Positions 7,135 through 13,858 of a stretch of DNA of 42,297 bases are shown piece after piece. Every line of letters begins with the position of its first letter. Position 1 is the stretch's first letter. The stretch comes from a virus: positions 1 through 42,297 of IMG/VR virus record IMGVR_UViG_3300049181_000071. One strand, written 5' to 3'. The position numbers and the translations under genes are program-made. The notes beneath the pieces are model-generated. The model was given only the letters and a program-made list of their open reading frames with translations, was not told the origin of the DNA and did not search any database.

Positions 7135-7997
7135 TGCCGCCTCTCCTGCACCGCTGCGGCCAGTTCCAGCACGGCATCAATCACGTAGTCCAGCGCCGGC
7201 TCGTGCGGCTCCAAGGCTGCGCGCTTTAGGTAACCGTTGACGGTGTCGACGATGTTGGGGCTGGCGTGCTGCTCCTGAGCTGGGGCTTCGGCGCGCTCTG
7301 CCGCTGTCAAGCAACCGAGCGAGCCACACTGGCCGTCGGTCGCTGAGCACTCGCCGCACGTCGCCCGGGGACGCTCCACCTCCGACCCCTCCGCTGGCTT
7401 CTTCCAATGCGAGCATGCGCAGATCTCGCAGGGCCCATTCACGCCACGTGTGTGCGTCCCGTACCGGTGACCGCAAGCGCACAGAGCATCGACAGCCGGC
7501 TGCGCGATCAGCACGCGGCCACAGTCTTCGCAGCGAGCCCCGCCGGAGCTGGACCTCGTGTCGCACGAGGCGCAATAGTCCCTCGTCGGTGACTTCTGGT
7601 TGTTCGGCTCCGCTGGCTTTGCCTCGACGGCTGCGGGTGGCGAGGGTGGGGTTGCTAGAACCGCTCGCAGCGTGTTCACGACGCGGGCATAGGACTCGCC
7701 CTTGGCCATGACGTGCAGCTCCGGCGAGGTGCTCATGTCGCCAGAGAGGCGGTCCCAGGCGTGAATTAGGTTGCCCAGTTCCGCCCGTAGCCGTTCGAGT
7801 TCGGCACGCGCTTCGGTGAGCTGGGACAGCGGGACGAAGCCGGCGGCTAGGAGGTCGGCGGGCGTGGCACGGCGCGCCTCCTGACAGACGTCATCCTCCC
7901 ACAGCGCTACGTCCACGTCCCACGAGTTGCCGCGCTCGTCCGTGAAGCCGATAGCCTTCCCCTCGTCGGAGGGCTCGCTTGGTTTGGTTGAGGTCAT
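7131..7997 (-). CDS. Multi-zinc-knuckle early protein (288 aa)
   Basis: Residues ~1-60 are acidic and globular; ~60-80 form a coil; the middle holds a run of Cys pairs: YCASC, RCEDC, CACGHRYGTH, CEICACSH, CGEC and CGSLGC. This gives at least three potential zinc sites. The C-terminal ~40 residues form an amphipathic helix (DYVIDAVLELAAAV). Overlaps its neighbours by 4 nt on both sides. Could be a transcription or host-takeover factor by analogy with Zn-rich early phage proteins, but no family is recognised. Confidence 0.6.
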   Translation of the reverse strand: MTSTKPSEPSDEGKAIGFTDERGNSWDVDVALWEDDVCQEARRATPADLLAAGFVPLSQLTEARAELERLRAELGNLIHAWDRLSGDMSTSPELHVMAKGESYARVVNTLRAVLATPPSPPAAVEAKPAEPNNQKSPTRDYCASCDTRSSSGGARCEDCGRVLIAQPAVDALCACGHRYGTHTRGVNGPCEICACSHWKKPAEGSEVERPRATCGECSATDGQCGSLGCLTAAERAEAPAQEQHASPNIVDTVNGYLKRAALEPHEPALDYVIDAVLELAAAVQERRQ

Positions 7998-8263
7998 GAC
8001 TCCACGACCCCCAGTGCCTTCAGCAGCCCACGGAGTTTCTTGTCGGCCCAGCGCGCGCCTTCCTCAACCGAGGCAACGTCGCGCTCGATTAGGCACACCG
8101 GTTCGCCCAGCATCCAGATCCGCAGCTTGAGCTGGCCAAGCATCGGGAAGATGTTGACGCTCAGGTGTCTGGAGCAGCGCGGCCGAGGCGCCCAAGTCCA
8201 GGTGTTGAAGCGCAGCGGGCGGACTCGTCGCATTGGCACACCTAGGATGTAAGGAGTTTTCAT
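7994..8263 (-). CDS. Hypothetical early protein (89 aa)
   Basis: ATG at 8263 follows AAGGAG-poor sequence but overlaps the upstream stop (ATGA) and ends overlapping the next start. Strongly basic, tryptophan- and arginine-rich N-terminal half (LRFNTWTWAPRPR), a hydrophobic middle and a Lys-rich C-terminal helix. Could bind nucleic acid. Not recognised. Confidence 0.5.
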   Translation of the reverse strand: MKTPYILGVPMRRVRPLRFNTWTWAPRPRCSRHLSVNIFPMLGQLKLRIWMLGEPVCLIERDVASVEEGARWADKKLRGLLKALGVVES

Positions 8264-8451
8264 CGCTTCCTCGTCTTGGTGGGCTTTCGGGGCTGCTTGG
8301 TGAGGCGCGGTGCCCGGTCGAGCAACTGATCCGCGGCGCGCTGGAGCGCGAAGAAGTGCATACCGTCCTCATCGCGAGCATGCTGGCGCACCTGCCGAAC
8401 GCACCACTTCAGCGTTCGTTCATCGGCAATGAATGGCGTCCGTGTCGGCAT
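8260..8451 (-). CDS. Small basic early protein (63 aa)
   Basis: ATG overlaps the stop of the upstream gene (ATGA). All-helical, very basic C-terminus (KQPRKPTKTRKR), with VRQVRQHARDEDG in the middle. The composition fits a small DNA- or RNA-binding protein. Unknown function; retained because of overlap at both ends. Confidence 0.5.
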   Translation of the reverse strand: MPTRTPFIADERTLKWCVRQVRQHARDEDGMHFFALQRAADQLLDRAPRLTKQPRKPTKTRKR

Positions 8452-8774
8452 CAGAGCGCGCTCCAGTCGCGTCGCCCGGACTCGATACCGTCCGCCTGAC
8501 GGCGCAGCTGCTGCACCTTTTGCAGAGCCTTCGCTAGCTCCGTCTCCTGCCTCGTGGCGCTCTCTCGCATCAGCTTCACCGCGGCGACCTTGACTGCCGC
8601 CTCCAGCTTCTTGCCGACCCGGTAATCAGATTGCAGGCGCTCCCAGTCCCAGCGCTTCAACTGCGGGCAATAGAAGCCGACTGACCAGCCGTTGACGCCA
8701 TCAAGCCGAAGCTCGTGGTAGTCGCCGAAGTAGTTCGGAATCTTGCGTCGCGTTCCGGGCCGACGTGTCGGCAT
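8451..8774 (-). CDS. Hypothetical early protein (107 aa)
   Basis: Start taken at the ATG at 8774, which overlaps the upstream stop (ATGA); the longer reading from 8840 would run into that gene. N-terminal half is globular with aromatic residues (VNGWSVGFYCPQLKRWDW); the C-terminal ~60 residues are a long Lys/Glu/Gln helix. No recognised family. Confidence 0.55.
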   Translation of the reverse strand: MPTRRPGTRRKIPNYFGDYHELRLDGVNGWSVGFYCPQLKRWDWERLQSDYRVGKKLEAAVKVAAVKLMRESATRQETELAKALQKVQQLRRQADGIESGRRDWSAL

Positions 8775-9394
8775 CAGCGGGGGTCCTTTGCGGGCTCGGC
8801 GTCGGATGGGGCGGGAGGGAGCGGCGCGGTCGCTCGACACCAGGCCACCACCTTCGCGTGTTGCACATGGTCGCTTGTCACGACGCGCCAGGCTCCGTTA
8901 CCGGTGTGGTAGTGGGGCCGCTTTTCATCCACAGAACCGTCGTCGAATTGAACCCAGCAGAGCCCGTACCAGCCGGCTTTGTCTGGGTCGGAGCTGGCCA
9001 TCTGGACCCACCCCTCAGCCTTCGCCGTCACCGATGCGCGGCCAGCTGCGAAACCGCGGGATTCGCCATCGCAGATAGCTTGAGCGATTCGCGCAGTCGG
9101 GAACTTATCTCCGGGCTCGTCATCATCGCCACTCTCGACCCACTTCCACAGCCATGACTCCGGGCCGGCTTGCGGAAACATCACCCGCACAGCCAGCTCC
9201 CGATGTGCCCTTGTCACCTCCCCGTCGACCACCTCGGGCTTGGTGGGTGAAGCTGGGATGTAGCGGACCGGCTCCTCGTCGGGGTAAGCGCACTCTTCGG
9301 CTGCGCGCTTGGTGGCGTGTATCGACCGCGGCAGTTGCATCGATGGGCGCGATTCAAGAACCCACAGCTCTCGTGGTTTCGCTTCGTTCGCCAT
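8774..9394 (-). CDS. Hypothetical early protein with weak DUF551-like C-terminus (206 aa)
   Basis: ATG at 9394 chosen because it overlaps the upstream stop; the ORF can be read upstream to 9637 but that would cover two real genes in other frames. The C-terminal ~90 residues contain WVQF..GS followed by WRVV and AWCRATAPLPPAP, which weakly recalls the closing WMPLPEPP of DUF551-type phage proteins. N-terminal half: charged, with ESWLWKWVES. Function unknown. Confidence 0.5.
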   Translation of the reverse strand: MANEAKPRELWVLESRPSMQLPRSIHATKRAAEECAYPDEEPVRYIPASPTKPEVVDGEVTRAHRELAVRVMFPQAGPESWLWKWVESGDDDEPGDKFPTARIAQAICDGESRGFAAGRASVTAKAEGWVQMASSDPDKAGWYGLCWVQFDDGSVDEKRPHYHTGNGAWRVVTSDHVQHAKVVAWCRATAPLPPAPSDAEPAKDPR

Positions 9395-9555
9395 CACTTT
9401 GCTCCTGGGGTCGCTCGCCAGCTCAGCCAGCCACGGGCCGCGGCGCACATCGCGCGAAACTCGTCGCGACCTACCTTTACGTAGTCCCAAGTTCCGTCCG
9501 TTACAGCGCCAAGTACTTGCTTCTCGAGTGCCTCGAGGTCGAGAGGGGCGGTCAC
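9394..9555 (-). CDS. Small early protein (53 aa)
   Basis: GTG start at 9555 overlaps the upstream stop (GTGA) and its stop overlaps the next ATG. Contains LEALEKQVLGAVTDGTWDYV and then RDEFRAMCAAARGWLSW, two amphipathic helices joined by a polar loop. Not recognised. An upstream ATG at 9627 was rejected because it lies within the upstream gene. Confidence 0.5.
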   Translation of the reverse strand: MTAPLDLEALEKQVLGAVTDGTWDYVKVGRDEFRAMCAAARGWLSWRATPGAK

Positions 9556-10034
9556 GGCTGCACCTGCTCCAACTCGTCCTCGGTCGGGATGATTTGCCGG
9601 GCTGCCCAGCGCCGAACGTGTTCCCAACGAAGCTCACCGGAGCGACCGAACTCGTCGTTGTTGTACATGACCTCGCGGGCTAGCTGAGGGGCGATGTCGA
9701 AGGTCGTCGACAGCTTGTCCCAGTCCGAGTCCTCCCACTCCCCGCCCTCGTCAGGGTCCTCGGTGTAGGGGTCGCCAAGTTCCAACGACTTAACGTCGAT
9801 GCCACGGTGTCGCGCCAGGCAGCCGAGCGCGCAGACAGCGCCCTCTTTCGTCTCCAGGCTGTTCGGCGCGAGCGACTTCACCGGCATCGCGTCGAGCGCC
9901 TCGACAAGGGCCCGAAAGAACGCCTGTCCGCGCTTGCCACGGGTCGCGCTGCGGACCTGTGCATTCCAGCGACCGGCCGCCAACATCGAATAATCGTCGT
10001 CGCAGTCACCTTCGCTAAATCCGTGCCTACTCAT
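9552..10034 (-). CDS. Acidic early protein (160 aa)
   Basis: ATG at 10034 is preceded by AGGAGG about 12 nt upstream, a good ribosome site. The N-terminal ~15 residues are acidic (EGDCDDDYS). A helical block covers residues ~25-60, and CALGCLARHRGIDVKSLEL is followed by a very acidic loop (DPDEGGEWEDSD). The block APQLAREVMYNNDE followed by RWEHVRRWAARQI recalls a widespread small phage protein family of unknown function found near regulatory genes. Confidence 0.55.
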   Translation of the reverse strand: MSRHGFSEGDCDDDYSMLAAGRWNAQVRSATRGKRGQAFFRALVEALDAMPVKSLAPNSLETKEGAVCALGCLARHRGIDVKSLELGDPYTEDPDEGGEWEDSDWDKLSTTFDIAPQLAREVMYNNDEFGRSGELRWEHVRRWAARQIIPTEDELEQVQP

Positions 10035-10149
10035 CTTCGCTCTCCTCCTGTTCCGCCTCACAAGCCCTGCAAAACCACTCCAGCCCGCCAACGTGGACCC
10101 CGCACTTGCGGCATCGGGGGATGCGCCAGGGGGTGGGGCTACTCGTCAT
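10027..10149 (-). CDS. Hidden 40-aa zinc-ribbon protein
   Basis: Short ORF between the annealing-protein gene and gene 9552-10034, overlapping both. ATG lies in the last codons of the upstream gene and the TAG lies 8 nt inside the next gene. The product reads CRKCGVHVGGLEWFCRAC, a textbook CxxC-x11-CxxC zinc ribbon, followed by an acidic Glu/Asp/Ser tail. The overlap at both ends and the intact metal site make a chance ORF unlikely. Confidence 0.6.
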   Translation of the reverse strand: MTSSPTPWRIPRCRKCGVHVGGLEWFCRACEAEQEESEDE

Positions 10150-11104
10150 CGGAGCCCGGTTCCCGCTCGGGCGCGCCGAGAGCTTCGGTGCCGTCTGGCT
10201 CGTCGGTGAACGTAGCCTCCACGCTGGGTTTCAACCGCTCCTCCAGTTTCTCCAGCTTTCGATTGCAACGCATCCAGGTCTTGCCAAGCTCCTGGCGTTG
10301 ACTCGGGCTGATGTCCCCGCTTTCGGCCTTCTGCTGCATGGTGCGAGTTAGCTCAGACTGGACGGAGCGCGTGCCGAGTAGAGCGCGCAGTGCGTTTGCC
10401 TTCTCCCAGCTGTCGCAGGCGTCCAGTTCGGATTCGATGGTGCTGAATCGGCCACAGAGGGAACGAAACAGGTCCTCATCACCGGCGTCGTCGCCATCAC
10501 CGGGGCCGCGGTGCGGACTGAGCTGCATCGGACGCTCGTTCTCCGTCTGCTGCATCTCCTCGTCGGTGTAGAGCCCGCCCATGTCCTCAGGGAACGCCTT
10601 GCGCATGGCAATCGCTTCGGCGCACTTTGCCAACATCACGCGCGGCATCTCCTTCCAGAACCGCGTAGGGCCGCCTTCCTTCGAGCGCTGCACGTACTCT
10701 GACCAATACGCCGTGCCCACCGCGGGGCGCCGCCAGTCCTTCCTGTAGACCTTCACCCTGGCCCATTCCGGGAAACCGTCAACCATCGGCCCAAACTCGG
10801 CCTCGTCCTGACCGTCGTACTTGCCCGTGCGCTCAGCGATAGCGCGGAGCCCATCGACGCTAACCTGCGCGGACCAGACGTCGCGTTTCAGTTGACCGTT
10901 CCAGCGCTTTACGAAGTGGATCTGGCGAAGAAGCGGGTTAAGTCGCCGTAGCTTGGCAACCTCTAAGAGGACCTGGAACTCCTTCTCGCTTGCGCCGTTC
11001 GCGTAGGTATCGCGAATCATGGCGCGCTGCGCGGACGTGAACTCTAGCTGCTCTTGGTGGACGGCTATGGCGCGGTGCTCCGCTAGCTCAATTGCGTTCG
11101 TCAT
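10139..11104 (-). CDS. bet: RecT/Bet-family single-strand annealing protein (321 aa)
   Basis: Phage recombinase that coats single-stranded DNA and anneals complementary strands. The core, residues ~25-175, shows the Bet/RecT pattern: EFQVLLEVAKLRRLNPLLRQ, then IHFVKRW, then QVSVDGLRAIAERTGKYDGQ, then KVYRKDW, then a KCAEAIAMRKAFP block and MGGLYTDEEM. The C-terminal ~100 residues are acidic and helical. Start taken at the ATG at 11104 because AAGGAAGAGG lies directly upstream and family members begin here; the frame stays open to 11236 or 11284. No exonuclease partner lies beside it. Confidence 0.88.
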   Translation of the reverse strand: MTNAIELAEHRAIAVHQEQLEFTSAQRAMIRDTYANGASEKEFQVLLEVAKLRRLNPLLRQIHFVKRWNGQLKRDVWSAQVSVDGLRAIAERTGKYDGQDEAEFGPMVDGFPEWARVKVYRKDWRRPAVGTAYWSEYVQRSKEGGPTRFWKEMPRVMLAKCAEAIAMRKAFPEDMGGLYTDEEMQQTENERPMQLSPHRGPGDGDDAGDEDLFRSLCGRFSTIESELDACDSWEKANALRALLGTRSVQSELTRTMQQKAESGDISPSQRQELGKTWMRCNRKLEKLEERLKPSVEATFTDEPDGTEALGAPEREPGSDDE

Positions 11105-11219
11105 CCTCTTCCTTTTCAGTCGCTTCGGCGGCACCGGGGCCGCGCCAATGTTCTTCTGCTGCTGCTGCCGTTTCGCCTCTCGCACATAGGCGACCGACGC
11201 CGCGAGTGCCGGCGCCAGG

Positions 11220-11381
11220 TCACGCCCTGTCGTCATCGCCCGCCTCGAACAGACCCAGCAGTCGCTCATCGTCCAAGCAGTCATCGCAGTACGCCGTCCC
11301 GTGCTCGGCCATGTTGCGGCGGCAAGTGACGCACGGCAGCTCGATGGCTTCAGCGTCGACGTCGGCGGCGACAGCGTCCAT
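11220..11381 (-). CDS. Small zinc-finger protein (53 aa)
   Basis: ATG at 11381 overlaps the upstream TAA (TAATG). The middle reads CVTCRRNMAEHGTAYCDDC, a CxxC-x11-CxxC zinc ribbon, flanked by an acidic N-terminus and an acidic C-terminus (LFEAGDDDRA). The ~115 bp between its stop and the annealing-protein start are open in the bet frame and could be an N-terminal extension of Bet from ATG 11236. Function unknown. Confidence 0.6.
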   Translation of the reverse strand: MDAVAADVDAEAIELPCVTCRRNMAEHGTAYCDDCLDDERLLGLFEAGDDDRA

Positions 11382-11542
11382 TACTCCGCGCCTCGCTCAT
11401 CCCGAATCTCCTCCGGGTTGTCGCGGAACCAAGCGCCGTGCTGCTCCTCGTGGATGAACCCGGCCAGGTCGGCGTCGGAGTCCGTCTCGAAGATGAGGAG
11501 CTTCAGCTCACGGCAGCGGGCTTCGAGCTCGGGGCGGGTCAC
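11381..11542 (-). CDS. Small early protein (53 aa)
   Basis: GTG start at 11542 overlaps the upstream stop (GTGA); stop overlaps the next ATG. Product is acidic and helical (RCRELKLLIFETDSDADL and FRDNPEEIRDERG). An ORF start further upstream was rejected because it is inside the preceding gene. Not recognised. Confidence 0.5.
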   Translation of the reverse strand: MTRPELEARCRELKLLIFETDSDADLAGFIHEEQHGAWFRDNPEEIRDERGAE

Positions 11543-11627
11543 GGCCGCTCCCCCAGCGTCGCGCGCACGTCCGCGGCCAGGGTCGGGAACACGGCCTCGG
11601 CTGCGGCGAGGCGGGCGGCGTCGGGCG
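11538..11627 (+). repeat. Copy A of a ~90-bp direct repeat (30 bp identical core)
   Basis: Aligns without gaps to 12542-12631 at about 84% identity by eye, with 30 identical bases at 11594-11623. It covers the 3' end of the gene ending at 11539 and the start of its downstream neighbour, and it is the DNA trace of a gene duplication. Confidence 0.8.
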
Positions 11628-11838
11628 TGTCGCCTTGGCATTCGCTGTAGCTATGAACAAACACGGACCATCCGCCGTCAGCGGGGTTGGGTATCGCGCA
11701 AGGCGGCTTGGCATATATCGGGCTTACCGCCACCCATGCATCCAACACCCGCACGGCCCAGTCGCGGCGCTCGAGCTCCCGAAGCTGGGACCAGGCTTCC
11801 GGCTTGTCGCGCCCAAGGGCACTGGAGAGCTGGCTCAC
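11539..11838 (-). CDS. Duplicated early protein, copy A (99 aa)
   Basis: Paralogue of gene 12543-12875. Both share W-VRVLDAW in the first half and end in a DAARLAAAEAVF segment followed by TLGERP. The DNA is also alike over the last ~90 bp. The pattern (aromatic strand, then PDAARLAAAEA) occurs in small phage proteins of unknown function, often several per genome. Overlaps its neighbours by 4 nt on both sides. This copy lacks the Cys cluster found at the N-terminus of copy B. Confidence 0.6.
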   Translation of the reverse strand: MSQLSSALGRDKPEAWSQLRELERRDWAVRVLDAWVAVSPIYAKPPCAIPNPADGGWSVFVHSYSECQGDTPDAARLAAAEAVFPTLAADVRATLGERP

Positions 11839-12092
11839 GCCGCCCTCCCGCCCGCCGCAATCGCCGTTTGCAGCGCCTGTGCAACCGCGTCAGCCAGACT
11901 CAACCGCGACGAGCCATCCCAGCTCGCCGTGATGACGGGCCCGCGCGACTCCTCCAGCACCGCGGACCAGACGCCCTGGAACGACGCCATCCGCACGCGC
12001 CTGTCGCCGCCGGACGTCCACCTTGATAGCTCTGCCCACACGTGGCCTTCGTCGATGCGGACGATTCCAGCGGGGAACATCAGTTCGGTCAT
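11835..12092 (-). CDS. Hypothetical early protein (85 aa)
   Basis: ATG at 12092 overlaps the upstream stop. Predicted mixed beta/alpha: N-terminal strands (ELMFPAGIVRI, then HVWAELSRW) and a C-terminal amphipathic helix ADAVAQALQTAIAAGG. No Cys cluster. Unknown function; member of the overlapping leftward operon. Confidence 0.5.
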   Translation of the reverse strand: MTELMFPAGIVRIDEGHVWAELSRWTSGGDRRVRMASFQGVWSAVLEESRGPVITASWDGSSRLSLADAVAQALQTAIAAGGRAA

Positions 12093-12319
12093 GACTCGTC
12101 CTCCTCCTCGTCATCGAACCAGCCGGGGTTGGCCTTCTTTAGCGCCTTGTCGAACGCCGGGTCCGCGCCCATGCACTCGCCCAACGTGTCGCAGTCGTTG
12201 CTTTCCAGCTCATGAATGAGCGCTTTGTAGAAAGCCGGTTTGCTTGCCTCGGATACGTGCTTCTTTGCGACGCGAATCAACGCCATCGCGATACTGCTGC
12301 CGCCTGACCATCCCATCAC
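12089..12319 (-). CDS. Hypothetical early protein (76 aa)
   Basis: ATG at 12319 overlaps the upstream stop (ATGA). Helical N-terminal half (MALIRVAKKHVSEASKPAFY) and a very acidic C-terminus (FDDEEEDES). Such acidic small proteins are often inhibitors or DNA mimics in phages, but no specific family is visible here. Confidence 0.5.
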   Translation of the reverse strand: MMGWSGGSSIAMALIRVAKKHVSEASKPAFYKALIHELESNDCDTLGECMGADPAFDKALKKANPGWFDDEEEDES

Positions 12320-12546
12320 GCCGCCCCTTTCAGCCCAGTCCGGGCCAGTTGCGCCAAGTCTTCCTCGAACATGTCGATCGCCGCGGACTCGACGTCGTCC
12401 AGGTCATCCGCGTTGCAGTCGCCGCTGATGAGCTCGCACCGGTACTCCGGCGGCAGGTCTGTCGCGGGCAGGCGCGTTACCTCGTAGGTGAACGAGCAGA
12501 GGCGACCGGAGAGGAGCATGTCGAACATGACGCGGCGGGTGGTCAC
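12316..12546 (-). CDS. Acidic hypothetical early protein (76 aa)
   Basis: GTG start at 12546 overlaps the upstream stop (GTGA). N-terminal beta-rich part (MFDMLLSGRLCSFTYEV) and an acidic middle (SGDCNADDLDDVESAAIDMF). Not recognised. Confidence 0.5.
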   Translation of the reverse strand: MTTRRVMFDMLLSGRLCSFTYEVTRLPATDLPPEYRCELISGDCNADDLDDVESAAIDMFEEDLAQLARTGLKGAA

Positions 12547-12631
12547 GGCCGTTCTCCCAGCGTCGTGCGCGCGTTCGCGGGTAGGGCATCAAACACCGCC
12601 TCGGCTGCGGCGAGGCGGGCGGCGTCGCGCG
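12542..12631 (+). repeat. Copy B of a ~90-bp direct repeat (30 bp identical core)
   Basis: Partner of 11538-11627, 1004 bp away in the same orientation. The identical core is 12598-12627. Substitutions are scattered and gap-free, so coding frame is kept, as expected for two functional copies after duplication. Confidence 0.8.
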
Positions 12632-12875
12632 TCGGCCCTCGCACACCCGGAACGCCGTGAACCGCGAAAAGCGCGGAGTCTTGCATTGGTCGAAACGGGT
12701 GCGGGGTAACAAGCTTGCCCTGAGCGTCTGCCCAAGCATCCAGCACCCTCACAGACCACCGTGCGCGCGACTCATCGTCGAGCTTGCTGAACACGGCCCT
12801 CACATCTGAGCCGTCGTGTCCTCGTGCGTCGTGCTCTTCGCTCCCGCATGTTGAACAAAGTAGCCCGGCCATCAC
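12543..12875 (-). CDS. Duplicated early protein, copy B, with N-terminal Cys motif (110 aa)
   Basis: Paralogue of 11539-11838 (shared WSVRVLDAW and RDAARLAAAEAVF and TLGERP). The first ~15 residues add a CSTCGSEEH motif not present in copy A, a possible half zinc site. The ATG at 12875 overlaps the upstream stop. Three genes lie between the copies, so the duplication is not strictly tandem or was followed by insertion. Confidence 0.6.
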   Translation of the reverse strand: MMAGLLCSTCGSEEHDARGHDGSDVRAVFSKLDDESRARWSVRVLDAWADAQGKLVTPHPFRPMQDSALFAVHGVPGVRGPTRDAARLAAAEAVFDALPANARTTLGERP

Positions 12876-13039
12876 GCCGCCCTCTCGCTGCGCGCCTTCA
12901 GCATCGCGTCGGCCTGCTCGTAAGCGAGGTCAGCGATGTCTTCCGGTTCGGCGCCCTCGGTGCTCCGCTTGTCGAGCAGCAGCGCCTGCATCGCGTGGGC
13001 AGCGAACATGTCGCGGAGTTCGTTGCGGCTCTGGCTCAC
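12872..13039 (-). CDS. Conserved small phage early protein (55 aa)
   Basis: GTG start at 13039 overlaps the stop of the first gene of the operon (GTGA). Reads LRDMFAAHAMQALLL, then ADLAYEQADAMLKAR. This is the pattern of a very widespread small phage protein (a Leu-Arg-Asp-Tyr/Phe-Phe-Ala-Ala start and Tyr-x-x-Ala-Asp-Ala-Met-Leu end) found in early regions of many temperate phages. Its function is not known. Confidence 0.65.
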   Translation of the reverse strand: MSQSRNELRDMFAAHAMQALLLDKRSTEGAEPEDIADLAYEQADAMLKARSERAA

Positions 13040-13242
13040 CGCCCACCCGCCTTCCTGCGCGCTGCAGCGACGGGGCCGCACTTGGCGAGGGGCTTCGGGG
13101 TTACGGATTCGCCGGTCGTGTCAATCGCGGCACGCATGCCGGAGAGCGTCGGGGGGTCGAAGTCGTCGGCTCCGATGGTGTCGTCGCTCTCGCGGACGAC
13201 CCGGAGCCGGAGGGTCAGGTCGATGGTTTCGCGGTGTCGCAT
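13036..13242 (-). CDS. First gene of leftward early operon, hypothetical (68 aa)
   Basis: ATG at 13242 lies only 11 nt downstream of the -10 box of PL, so its mRNA leader would be about 5 nt or less and no Shine-Dalgarno fits. N-terminus RHRETIDLTLRLRVVRE suggests beta strands; C-terminus is basic. Being the first product after PL, it might act as an early regulator, but no motif supports a specific role. Confidence 0.55.
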   Translation of the reverse strand: MRHRETIDLTLRLRVVRESDDTIGADDFDPPTLSGMRAAIDTTGESVTPKPLAKCGPVAAARRKAGGR

Positions 13243-13253
13243 GGTCGAACCTG

Positions 13254-13281
13254 ATTATGGTCACCCGACACTAAGTGTCAA
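13254..13281 (-). promoter_or_regulatory. PL: leftward early promoter
   Basis: On the minus strand TTGACA (13281-13276) is followed by a 16-bp spacer and CATAAT (13259-13254), matching sigma70 consensus at 11 of 12 positions. The expected start is about 13247, 5 nt before the first codon. The -35 lies in operator OL1 and the spacer holds OL2, so repressor binding would block RNA polymerase. Confidence 0.85.
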
Positions 13282-13287
13282 TCGACA
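13259..13287 (-). promoter_or_regulatory. OL: pair of 12-bp operators in PL
   Basis: On the minus strand the sites read TGTCGATTGACA (13287-13276) and TGTCGGGTGACC (13270-13259), 17 bp apart. They share the TGTCGNNTGACA form with the sites at PR and at the repressor start. Probable binding sites of the XRE repressor and/or the Cro-like protein. Confidence 0.75.
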
Positions 13288-13358
13288 TTAGCGCGGCAAA
13301 CAATAATAGGCCCGCTGGCCTGGTTAATAAGTCAGCCCGTGGGGCGTACCGTCACGCC

Positions 13359-13586
13359 ATGGGTGCTCTTGTCGTGGTCTCCCGGACGGGAGATCGATGG
13401 CGAGCAGACGTCTACTCTCGGGGCGCCGGGACTAGGGGGCGGCTGGTCGCTGAGGTTGTTGGCTCGGAAAGCTGTGTGCTGCGCGTCGCGCGCGAGGCGC
13501 CTGCGTTGCTGCAGCAGCCGGACGGCGAGGAACTACTCGTCGAGTTCCTCAGCGCGAATCGATGCCGGGTGACGAGAGGGGCGTGA
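13359..13586 (+). CDS. Possible small protein convergent with the repressor (75 aa)
   Basis: ATG at 13359; the frame is also open from a GTG at 13275 that lies inside an operator and is unlikely to be used. Product is a plausible small beta/alpha protein (ALVVVSRTGDRWRADVY, ending CRVTRGA). Its 3' end overlaps the 3' end of the repressor by 54 bp on opposite strands. AT-rich words at 13300-13332 could hold a promoter but I find no good -35/-10 pair. It could be a lysogenic or regulatory gene, or non-coding. Confidence 0.4.
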   Translation: MGALVVVSRTGDRWRADVYSRGAGTRGRLVAEVVGSESCVLRVAREAPALLQQPDGEELLVEFLSANRCRVTRGA

Positions 13587-13856
13587 GCCGGCGCCGCGCA
13601 TCGGGCCCTCGCCCGTAAGTAGCCAGCCAACGTTCACTTTCAGCTTCTCGGCGATTCGCACGGCGACGACGGCGCTCAAGTTCTTGAGCCGGTACCCGCG
13701 TTCCATGCGGCTCGTGCCGACCGTGGATACGTCCAGCCCAGCCTGCTCCCGGGCCTCGACCAGCCGGCGCGTGATGCCTTCGAGCTCGGGTGGGACGTAA
13801 GGGACCTCGGCTGATGCGCCGCGTCGTCGGAGAGCCGCACGTGTCACGGGGCTCAT
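13533..13856 (-). CDS. cI-like XRE-family repressor (107 aa)
   Basis: Probable lysogeny repressor. Helix-turn-helix region at residues ~30-80: RRLVEAREQAGL, then SRMERGY, then AVRIAEKLKVNVGWLLTGEGP, the usual closing phrase of phage XRE repressors. The segment between AGL and RMERG is shorter than usual (8 residues instead of about 16-17), so the recognition helix is compressed. No S24 (LexA-type) self-cleavage domain, so SOS-driven self-cleavage is not expected. ATG at 13856 preferred over GTG at 13871, which overlaps operator OM. Transcribed leftward, divergent from the Cro-like gene. Confidence 0.75.
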   Translation of the reverse strand: MSPVTRAALRRRGASAEVPYVPPELEGITRRLVEAREQAGLDVSTVGTSRMERGYRLKNLSAVVAVRIAEKLKVNVGWLLTGEGPMRGAGSRPSRHPASIRAEELDE

Positions 13857-13858
13857 GC

